Shown one piece after another: positions 50,495 through 57,495 of a DNA stretch of 64,000 nt. Source of the DNA: Pseudomonas palleroniana (GTDB lineage Bacteria > Pseudomonadota > Gammaproteobacteria > Pseudomonadales > Pseudomonadaceae); assembly GCF_003031675.1 (NCBI RefSeq), contig NZ_PYWX01000039.1, forward strand, positions 1 to 64,000, in the 5' to 3' direction. A program made the translations under genes and the position numbers. The notes beneath the pieces were generated by a model that saw only the letters and a list, made by a program, of their open reading frames with translations, made no database searches and had not been told where the DNA came from. Positions within the stretch are counted from its first letter, which is position 1. Each line of letters begins with the position of its first letter.

Positions 50495-50965
50495 TCAACG
50501 ACTGGCCTGAAATGCCTTCAAGCCTTTGCGTGCCTGGGCCCGCACGGCGTTTTTCACCAAGGGCGTCCAGCCCAGCAACAGGCCCTTGGCGCCCAATGCC
50601 TGGCGCGACCACCGCCACAGATCGAAGTGGTCGTGGTGCTCGCAGATCTTGCCATCACGAAATACGAAACGCGCCTGGATATCGTTGACCACCGTGTTGC
50701 CGGTGGCGCTGAACAGATACGTCGCCACCCAATGCGCGCCGCCGCTACGCTCATCGCTGCGCACGTTGTCGAAGGTCAGGGAAAAATCCTTGGCGCGGGT
50801 GGTGAGCATGCGCCACATGTCGCCGGCATCCCGGCCACGCAGTTCGCCAAAGGCCGGATCGCTGAAGACCACGTCATCGGTATAGCAGGCGGCCATGGCC
50901 TCGGCGTCCAGGCGTTGGAACGCCTGGTAGAAACGGGTGATCAACGCGGTATGGGCATCACTCAT
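50495..50965 (-). CDS. NTF2-like (SnoaL-type) protein
   Basis: A 156-residue protein with the NTF2-like cone fold pattern: TRFYQAFQRLDAEAMAACYTDDVVFSDPAFGELRG, followed by VATYLFSATGNTVVNDIQARFVFRDGKICEHHDHFD. ATG at 50965 follows GGGAG; an upstream ATG at 51004 lacks such a site. Substrate or partner unknown. Confidence 0.82.
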   Translation of the reverse strand: MSDAHTALITRFYQAFQRLDAEAMAACYTDDVVFSDPAFGELRGRDAGDMWRMLTTRAKDFSLTFDNVRSDERSGGAHWVATYLFSATGNTVVNDIQARFVFRDGKICEHHDHFDLWRWSRQALGAKGLLLGWTPLVKNAVRAQARKGLKAFQASR

Positions 50966-51069
50966 GTGCAGCTCCCTGAATCGTTGTTGTTGATAGGAGC
51001 GCACGATAATCCGCGCGGCCGGGGAAAGCCACGGTCATTCGCCAGGGGCATGAGTGATGTGTGGGCGGG

Positions 51070-51702
51070 TTACAGGTAGACAACGTCCAGCGTGGCGCTG
51101 CCGTCGATGAGGATTTCTTCGGCGACCGGCAGCGTGGTCTTGTCGGTGATCCAGGTGGCAATCGCCAGGTCAGCCTTGAAGGTTTGCATCGGCAATGGCG
51201 CGTAGGAGCCGCTCGCCCCGTTCAGCGCACGCATCCAATCAGGCTGCCAGTGGGTGCCGGCGTACAGCCAGGTGCTGCCATCGACCGATTCGATCATCTC
51301 ACGCAGTTCACCGTCCGCCGTGGCGTTGTTCATCCTCACTTCATACCAGCCGATTTTCTTGTCATTGGCGGCCAGGCCGAGTCCGAAGAATGAAGCGGTC
51401 CCGTTGTTGTAGCTGACGGTGCCGGAACGGTTATCGGTGACCTTGATGGCCAGGGTGGTGCTCGCTTCGCAGTTCACTTCAAGCGTCAGCGTGGCATCCG
51501 GCAGTTGGGTATTGCCCCGGGGCTTGAGGTCCTGCACGGATATCTTGCCGTGGTCAACAAGGCCACCATTGGACAATAACGGCGTACACGCCGCCGGGGT
51601 GATCTTGCCGGTAACGCTCAGGTCCACGCTTGAAGCAGCCGATACCGTGGAAACACCGGCCAGCATCAGCGCTGCGGCAATCATTAGTTGAGACTGTTGC
51701 AT
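51070..51702 (-). CDS. DUF1120 pilus subunit, divergent copy
   Basis: A 210-residue exported protein. Signal peptide cut after VSAA, then the DUF1120 pattern SSVDLSVTGKITPAACTP, VDHGKI and C-terminal DGSATLDVVYL. Cys39 and Cys78 match the other subunits and probably form a disulfide. It lies apart from the main subunit run and on the opposite strand, past the two regulator genes. Possibly a minor or separately controlled subunit. Confidence 0.85.
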   Translation of the reverse strand: MQQSQLMIAAALMLAGVSTVSAASSVDLSVTGKITPAACTPLLSNGGLVDHGKISVQDLKPRGNTQLPDATLTLEVNCEASTTLAIKVTDNRSGTVSYNNGTASFFGLGLAANDKKIGWYEVRMNNATADGELREMIESVDGSTWLYAGTHWQPDWMRALNGASGSYAPLPMQTFKADLAIATWITDKTTLPVAEEILIDGSATLDVVYL

Positions 51703-51909
51703 ATCAATGCTCGCTTACGGTCGATTATAAGCCGGGCAGCAAACATGCGTCGCCACCCTGCAAGTTCGACTCAATTAATAGACTAGGAATGTCAGACTCC
51801 CAACACACTAAGGATGAGAGGACAGGCAAACTTTAAAGCACGAGCTAGTTAAACCAAATACAAGTAATACGAATACACCCAGCACACTAATGTCATAAAA
51901 CCGCAACTA
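51703..51909. other. AT-rich intergenic stretch before the response regulator gene
   Basis: About 200 bases, clearly lower in GC than the neighbours and without a gene. It carries the promoter of the divergent DUF1120 gene. No known operator recognised. Confidence 0.5.
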
Positions 51910-52536
51910 TCAGGGCACCATTCCCGCTTCACGAGCATAAGCAAACAAATCCACATCCGTGGAAATACACAGCCGGTGCATGGCCGTGCTTTTCTGCTTG
52001 CTGATCGTGGAGATACTGCGGTTGACCCGCGCGGCAATCTGGCTGACGGTCATACCGCTGGCAAGCATGCGCACCACTTCCTGTTCCTTGCCGGACAGCC
52101 TGGGGGTCTGTGCCGGTTGCGCCTGGTCAAGCTGGGCACGCAGGCATTCACTGACAAAGGTACGCCCCTGCACCACGGTTTGCAGGGCCTGGGGCAACTC
52201 CCTGGCCGAGGCGCTCTTGGCCACTACCGCCCTTGCACCGTGGGACAACGCCGTGCGCAGGGTCGCGACGTTGGCAAACATGGTCACCAGTATCACCGGC
52301 AACCTGGGGTAGCGCCGATGCAACAACCCAAGTAATCCATAACCGTCGGCCTGTTGGTCGCCGGGCATCGCAAAGTCCGTCACTATCACATCACAGGGCA
52401 CGCTGCCCACCAATGCCAGCAATTCGTCCGGCCCGTTGGCCTCGCCCACAACCTTGCACTTACCACTCGCCTCAATCACCACTCTCTGCCCTACGCGAAC
52501 AATAGGGTGATCGTCAGCAATAATTATGCGGAGCAT
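51910..52536 (-). CDS. LuxR/NarL-type response regulator (BvgA/RocA-like)
   Basis: A 208-residue two-component regulator. The receiver starts LRIIIADDHPIVRVGQR and carries phospho-acceptor Asp54 (VTDFAMPG). The C-terminal LuxR-type helix-turn-helix is LSGKEQEVVRMLASGMTVSQIAARVNRSISTISKQKSTAMHRL, most like BvgA, EvgA and RocA1, which control pilus genes. ATG at 52536 is at the receiver start; an upstream ATG at 52599 adds an unrelated stretch. No histidine kinase adjacent. Confidence 0.88.
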   Translation of the reverse strand: MLRIIIADDHPIVRVGQRVVIEASGKCKVVGEANGPDELLALVGSVPCDVIVTDFAMPGDQQADGYGLLGLLHRRYPRLPVILVTMFANVATLRTALSHGARAVVAKSASARELPQALQTVVQGRTFVSECLRAQLDQAQPAQTPRLSGKEQEVVRMLASGMTVSQIAARVNRSISTISKQKSTAMHRLCISTDVDLFAYAREAGMVP

Positions 52537-52719
52537 CGGTAATATCCATGATGGCAAATAAGTAGCAATCAAAATACATCGCCCTGCCGAAGGCAACAAC
52601 CGCCAATAAACACAGCTGACAGGCTATTACCCCATACTTCTGGAGGCCGGCATTAACACCTACACAATTAAAAGAAAATACATACAGAAAAGTACTACAT
52701 AACAGAATGGAAAACTCCT

Positions 52720-53553
52720 TCATTTATCAAGTTGAAGTTTCCCCAAGTACTGTAGGTAGCGTTCCACATCCTCACGAAATATGCCCAGCGCCACAGCACA
52801 GTCAGCCACGCCCGAACGCTGTACGTCGTCCATCAGCCGCACCGCCTGCGGTTCAAGCGGCGTCGCACCGAGAAACGCCACGCCCCCCACCAGGCGGTGC
52901 AAGTGGTGGGCGGTCAATGCGGCATCCAGACTCGCCTGGGCCAGGGCCAGACCTGCCAGGTCGTACCGGGCTTCGTCGATCAGGCTGCGCAACATCGGCT
53001 CGACCACCGCCCAGGTGCCGAACGTGGCGACCAGGCTGGCACGGGTCGGGCGCGGCTCGCACCGGGAGTTCGCGGGCCCGTGAGGGGCTTGGTGGGCATG
53101 GACGTGTGCATCCGATAGCCACTGCATCAACACTTCGCGCAACCGGGCCAGCGACACCGGCTTGATCAGCCAGCCATCCATTTCACAGGCCAGGCAATGA
53201 CGGACGTCCTCGGCGTCCAGTCGTGCGGTCAAGGCAATCACCGGCACCCGCGCATGTCCGGCCTCGCGTTCGCGGCGTCGCAGCTCGCGGGTCATGGTGT
53301 AGCCGTCCATGACCGGCATGCGGCAATCGCTGATGACCAGGTCGTACACATCGTTGGCCAGGCTATCCAGTGCCGCCTGCCCGTCATTGACCACTCGATG
53401 GGCGACACCGAGCTTGTCCAGCAACGCGCTCATCAGCAACCGATAAGTCGCGTGATCGTCGACCACCAAGACCCTGGCGTGCCGCCAATGACTGGGCAGA
53501 TCGTCCGACGGCAATGCCGTAGGCGGCCCACCGCCTGGTTTATTGCCCCGCAT
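52720..53553 (-). CDS. Receiver-Hpt phosphorelay protein
   Basis: A 277-residue two-domain signalling protein. Receiver at about 25-145 with Asp76 (VISDCRMPVMDG) and conserved Lys in LIKPVS; then a linker and an Hpt domain with probable phospho-His219 (HRLVGGVAFLGA). The architecture equals the C-terminal end of BvgS/EvgS/RocS1-type hybrid sensors without the sensor and kinase domains. ATG at 53553 follows GAGG. It could relay phosphate from a kinase encoded elsewhere to the neighbouring BvgA-like regulator, or be a decayed remnant of such a sensor. Confidence 0.85.
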   Translation of the reverse strand: MRGNKPGGGPPTALPSDDLPSHWRHARVLVVDDHATYRLLMSALLDKLGVAHRVVNDGQAALDSLANDVYDLVISDCRMPVMDGYTMTRELRRREREAGHARVPVIALTARLDAEDVRHCLACEMDGWLIKPVSLARLREVLMQWLSDAHVHAHQAPHGPANSRCEPRPTRASLVATFGTWAVVEPMLRSLIDEARYDLAGLALAQASLDAALTAHHLHRLVGGVAFLGATPLEPQAVRLMDDVQRSGVADCAVALGIFREDVERYLQYLGKLQLDK

Positions 53554-53966
53554 AGTGACCTCATGCAGAGCGATAAGCTCACCAGGCCTTGCCTGACGCC
53601 AGGAGTCGACGACACATCGCCGACTTTTCTGACAACTGCACTGGAACTTCTCGCTCAGAAAGTTTCGCCACCCACTGAGCTTGAGTAAAGGCGAAAAAAG
53701 CGCGAAACGTATCCAAATGAACCGGCCAAGGCGATACAACAACTACGACAACGGGATTTTTTCCCGAATAAAAACGCGCTCGTCGAACAGCGTTACAGGG
53801 TTGCTCGCACTATCGTAAAAGTTGCATTCACCCCGCACGGTCCCGGCGATAAATTCCCCCCGCTTTACCAATAACAGCGCGCGCCCCTCGATAACTCTAA
53901 ATCCAATGGGCAACTTCTCCGCGCGCTCTATCTGTCCCTGAACCTTGCACAGGAATACGTTTTCCC
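53554..53966. other. 413-base region upstream of the pilus operon
   Basis: Divergent promoter area between the relay gene and the first DUF1120 gene. It contains a possible short open frame at 53743-53913 on the minus strand (listed separately). No clear sigma or operator motif recognised. Confidence 0.5.
53743..53913 (-). CDS. Possible small ORF with TTG start, or coding remnant
   Basis: Fifty-six codons from TTG at 53913 to TAG; the frame stays open about 25 codons further upstream but with no ATG or GTG. Reads MPIGFRVIEGRALLLVKRG and ends DERVFIREKIPLS, with alternating polar and hydrophobic residues like beta-strands. GGAG is only three bases before the TTG. No family recognised. It may be a tiny gene, the tail of a lost gene, or chance. 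Confidence 0.25.
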   Translation of the reverse strand: MPIGFRVIEGRALLLVKRGEFIAGTVRGECNFYDSASNPVTLFDERVFIREKIPLS

Positions 53967-54605
53967 ATGAAAGCCTCTTTCGCAGCCCTTGCAGGCAGTG
54001 TGCTGCTGCTCACTTGCCCTTGGGCGCTGGCTGCCAGCAGTGTCGACCTGACCGTCAAAGGCAGCATTACCCCCAGCGCCTGCGTCCCCACCTTGTCTCA
54101 GGACGGTACGGTGGACTACGGCAAGATCGCGACCAAGGATTTATCGGTCGACAACTCAACCGAACTCCCCCGTGCCACGCTGCAACTGAACGTGAGCTGC
54201 GAGGCCGCAACCCTGTTTGCCTTGAACGGCAAAGACAACCGCCTGGGATCGGCCCACTTCTTCCTCGACCACAACTACGGCCTGGGTCTGATCAACGGCA
54301 ACGAGAAACTGGGCAGCTACTCCATAGACCTGCTCAACCCGATCTCAGAAGTTGTCGTCTACCCCCTGTTCTCCTTTGACCAAGGCCAAAGCTGGTTGAT
54401 GAACTCTTCAGGCAGCTATATGGGGCATCGCTACTGGAATGCGTTCAGCGACACCCTCGGCAGCGGCCCGCACTTTCCTACGGCGCTGCGCAGCGTAACC
54501 GTCGACCTGAGCATCACCACTCACATTGCTCCGACCCGCACCCTGACGCTGAACGAGGAAGTCCCTCTGGACGGCAGCGCTTCACTGGACGTGCTGTACC
54601 TCTGA
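53967..54605 (+). CDS. DUF1120 pilus subunit 1
   Basis: A 212-residue exported protein with signal peptide ending WALAAS. Mature start SSVDLTVKGSITPSACVPTLS, then VDYGKI; Cys39 and Cys78 at the same places as in the divergent copy. Ends EVPLDGSASLDVLYL. First of four consecutive subunit genes before the chaperone. By position it could be a major subunit. The N-terminal alternating hydrophobic stretch could act as donor strand in pilus assembly. Confidence 0.88.
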   Translation: MKASFAALAGSVLLLTCPWALAASSVDLTVKGSITPSACVPTLSQDGTVDYGKIATKDLSVDNSTELPRATLQLNVSCEAATLFALNGKDNRLGSAHFFLDHNYGLGLINGNEKLGSYSIDLLNPISEVVVYPLFSFDQGQSWLMNSSGSYMGHRYWNAFSDTLGSGPHFPTALRSVTVDLSITTHIAPTRTLTLNEEVPLDGSASLDVLYL

Positions 54606-54642
54606 CCGTCACCCCAACCCCCATTCACAAGGACCTGTGCCC

Positions 54643-55269
54643 ATGGATAGAACCCCCAGCGCCGCGCTCGCCATTCTGCTGGCGGCCTGCACGCCCAGCG
54701 CTTTCGCAAGCAGCAGTATGGACTTGAGCGTCTCCGGGACCATTACCCCGGCGTCTTGCACTCCGACCCTGTCGAACGATGGCGTCGTCGACCACGGCAA
54801 ATTGACCGCGCGTGACCTCGACCCCGTCCTTCCCACTCGCCTGCAAACCGGTGAGATGGATCTGGAAGTGCATTGCGAAGGCGCCACGCTGTTCACCCTG
54901 ACCACAGTGGATAACCGCGCCGGCACCGCCGCCGTCAACCCACGCTCGATGCACGGCCTGGGCATGGTCAACGACGATCAGAAACTCGGCGCCGTCTCGT
55001 TCGGCCTGTTTGAAGCGGTCGCCGACAACGCGCCCGTGCAAACCATCATGTCCCGTGATGGCGGCACCACCTGGGGGCCCTCGTCTTACCTGGGGCACGC
55101 GGCCTTGACTGCATTCTCAGCCGCCAGCAGCGCCTACATACCTATCGCAGTGAAGGACCTGAACGCACGCCTGCGCGCCTACACGGTGATCGCACCGGCG
55201 AGCGACCTGACCTTGCTGGATGAGTTGCCGATCGACGGTCACGCCACGTTGCAGCTCAAGTACTGGTAA
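54643..55269 (+). CDS. DUF1120 pilus subunit 2
   Basis: A 208-residue exported subunit: signal peptide (LAILLAACTPSAFAS), mature SSMDLSVSGTITPASCTPTLS, VDHGKL, second Cys in EVHCEGA, and C-terminal DGHATLQLKYW. AAGGA nine bases before supports ATG at 54643 rather than GTG at 54637. 37 bases after subunit 1. Confidence 0.88.
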   Translation: MDRTPSAALAILLAACTPSAFASSSMDLSVSGTITPASCTPTLSNDGVVDHGKLTARDLDPVLPTRLQTGEMDLEVHCEGATLFTLTTVDNRAGTAAVNPRSMHGLGMVNDDQKLGAVSFGLFEAVADNAPVQTIMSRDGGTTWGPSSYLGHAALTAFSAASSAYIPIAVKDLNARLRAYTVIAPASDLTLLDELPIDGHATLQLKYW

Positions 55270-55297
55270 TTGCCATTCCTTCTTCTGGAGATTCATC

Positions 55298-55918
55298 ATG
55301 AATAACGCCATCAAACCCCTGCTCGCCGGCCTGCTCCTGGCCAGCAGTACCAGTGTTTTCGCCGCCTCCAGCGTTGACCTGAGCGTCGTCGGCCTGATCA
55401 CCCCCAGCTCCTGCGAGCCGAGCCTGTCTGCGCAGACGGTGGACTACGGCAAAATTTCCGCGAAGGATCTGAACACCACGCAACCCACCCCCCTTGAGGC
55501 AAAAACCGTCGATTTAACGGTCATCTGCGACGCCGCCACCCTGATGGCACTGGAGAGCAAGGACAACCGCGAGGGCTCCGACTTCGAAAGCGACATGATG
55601 GATTTCGGCCTGGGCCTGATCAACGGCACAGAGAAACTTGGCGCCATGACCCTGCGCTTGCTGAACCCTATTGCCGACAGCGTCGCCGCCCGGACCATCG
55701 GCTCCGATGACGGTGGCTTAACCTGGTTTGTCGAGCGCCACCTGATGCGCCACAACCTCATTTCGGTCGCCGACGCCGCTACCGTCGCCCCCATGCCAGT
55801 GCAGACACTGGTCTCGCAGTTGGTCATCGAGCCCAGGATCGCACCCAGCAGCCAATTGACCCTTAACAATGAAGCGGCCATCGACGCCTCCGTGACCCTG
55901 ACGGTGCGTTACCTGTAA
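55298..55918 (+). CDS. DUF1120 pilus subunit 3
   Basis: A 206-residue exported subunit: signal peptide (LLAGLLLASSTSVFAA), then SSVDLSVVGLITPSSCEPSLS, VDYGKI, second Cys in VICDAA, ending DASVTLTVRYL. TGGAG precedes the ATG. Same two-cysteine pattern as the neighbours. Confidence 0.88.
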   Translation: MNNAIKPLLAGLLLASSTSVFAASSVDLSVVGLITPSSCEPSLSAQTVDYGKISAKDLNTTQPTPLEAKTVDLTVICDAATLMALESKDNREGSDFESDMMDFGLGLINGTEKLGAMTLRLLNPIADSVAARTIGSDDGGLTWFVERHLMRHNLISVADAATVAPMPVQTLVSQLVIEPRIAPSSQLTLNNEAAIDASVTLTVRYL

Positions 55919-56017
55919 ACCCAGGAGTGGCGAACCTGTCGCTGCGCATTTCAACCACCTGAGAGGGGGTGCAGCCTCTGCCCCCTCGATACTTCAGGCT
56001 CCCGGTGAACCGTTTCC

Positions 56018-56647
56018 ATGAAGAACCTGACTTCAGGCCTGCTGGCCTTGCTTTACCTGTTCAGTATCAGCCAACCCGCACGGGCATCCTCCAGCACTGT
56101 CCTCGATGTCACGGGGCTGATCACCCCCAGTGCCTGTGAGGTCACCCTGTCGGACAACGGCATCGTCGACCATGGCAGGGTCCCGGCCCGCAGCCTCAAT
56201 CAATACGAATTCAGCGCACTGCCCATGCAGACATTGGACCTGGGCGTAAGCTGCAACGAGCCGGTTCTGTTTGTGCTGGTAGGTCTGGACAACCGCGCAG
56301 ACTCCTCCCTGGGCCCTGGGTTCTATTACGGTTTGGGCCACAACATCCACGCCCCAGGCGAACGCCTGGGCACTGTCTCAATCGCCTTTCGTGACGTCAT
56401 GGCCGACGGCTCGCGGGTACTGGTGCTGGCCTCCAGCAATCAGGGCCTGACCTGGTTCCCCGAATCCAACGCCTACCCAGACAACTACATGGGCTTTGCC
56501 AGGCTCGGCACCCTGGTGCCGGAACCTCATCGCCTGCTGAACGCCACCTTGAACATCAACACGTCGATCAACGCCGCAGCGTTCCTGACCCTCAATCAGG
56601 AAGTGCCGCTGGACGGCTCTATCGTGCTCGACCTTAGGTATATGTAG
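56018..56647 (+). CDS. DUF1120 pilus subunit 4
   Basis: A 209-residue exported subunit: signal peptide (LLALLYLFSISQPARAS), then SSTVLDVTGLITPSACEVTLS, VDHGRV, second Cys in GVSCNEP, ending DGSIVLDLRYM. More diverged than subunits 1-3. Its ribosome site is weak. Two bases separate its stop from the chaperone gene. Confidence 0.87.
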   Translation: MKNLTSGLLALLYLFSISQPARASSSTVLDVTGLITPSACEVTLSDNGIVDHGRVPARSLNQYEFSALPMQTLDLGVSCNEPVLFVLVGLDNRADSSLGPGFYYGLGHNIHAPGERLGTVSIAFRDVMADGSRVLVLASSNQGLTWFPESNAYPDNYMGFARLGTLVPEPHRLLNATLNINTSINAAAFLTLNQEVPLDGSIVLDLRYM

Positions 56648-56649
56648 CC

Positions 56650-57366
56650 ATGCCAACCTTCCCTGGTTTCTCCTTTCAAACACTGCGTCGGTGCATCGGC
56701 GCTCTTCTCTTGCTGCTCAGTCACCCAGCCGTGGCTGACGGTATGGTCCCGGATACGTCGGTCGTCCTCCTCTACGAAGCCGAGGGCGAAACCTCGGTGT
56801 CGGTGACCAATACCGATGGCAAGCTTGCGTTGCTGCACGTCACCCTGGAAGACAACCCCGAGGACACCGAGCCGCTACTGTTTGTCACCCCGCCTCTGGC
56901 GCGGGTGGAGCCCTCCAAAAGCCAGTTGGTGCGCTTCATTCTGCAATCGGCCCAGCCGTTGACCACTCAGCGCTTGAAGCGAGTGATCTTCGAAGGCATG
57001 CCCCAGGGACGTTCGCAGGCCCAGGCCGGCCATGCGCGGGTGGGCGTGACCGTGCGCCAGAACCTGCCGGTGATCATCCATCCCAAGGGCCTGGCTCCCA
57101 ACCGCACCCCATGGGAGGGTCTGGTCTGGCGCTTGGAAAAAAACCAGCTGACCGTGAGCAACCCGACCCCCTACGTGGTGCGCCTGGCCCAGGAACTGCG
57201 GCTACTGCCCGGCGACAACTCGGCGCTGCTGCCACGCACCTATGTGTTGCCGGGGGAAACCCTGAGCATCAATGTCAGCGCGGCAACGGCAAACACGGTG
57301 CGACTGCAACCTGCGACCACCTACGGCTTTGCCGTTGCGCCCTACGACGCGGCGCTCAACCTATAA
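56650..57366 (+). CDS. Pilus assembly chaperone, PapD-like
   Basis: A 238-residue periplasmic chaperone. Signal peptide ends PAVAD; two Ig-like domains follow. Landmarks are the G1-strand region TPPLARVEPSKSQLVRFILQ and VGVTVRQNLPVIIHPKGLAPN between the domains. It should stabilise DUF1120 subunits by donor-strand complementation and deliver them to the usher. Placed between subunits and usher as in E. coli gltF-yhcA-yhcD. Confidence 0.9.
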   Translation: MPTFPGFSFQTLRRCIGALLLLLSHPAVADGMVPDTSVVLLYEAEGETSVSVTNTDGKLALLHVTLEDNPEDTEPLLFVTPPLARVEPSKSQLVRFILQSAQPLTTQRLKRVIFEGMPQGRSQAQAGHARVGVTVRQNLPVIIHPKGLAPNRTPWEGLVWRLEKNQLTVSNPTPYVVRLAQELRLLPGDNSALLPRTYVLPGETLSINVSAATANTVRLQPATTYGFAVAPYDAALNL

Positions 57367-57495
57367 GAACAGGCGACGGTCACACCGCGCCAACCCTCAA
57401 ATAAAGAAGTGGCCTCATTGAAGGCCGCCGGGAAGCCTGGCCCTGAATTCAGCCAGTATGCCTCCACTCTCGAGTACGACCTTGTGAGCACAGTA

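Noticed and set aside
52514..52723. A 69-codon minus-strand frame overlapping the relay gene stop (ATGA) and the response regulator start
   Set aside because: It runs through AT-rich promoter DNA and into the response regulator gene in another frame, is cysteine-rich and hydrophobic, and matches no family I know; chance is more likely.
53897..54091. A minus-strand 64-codon frame at the start of the first DUF1120 gene
   Set aside because: It lies antisense to a clear signal peptide and subunit coding region; a shadow frame.
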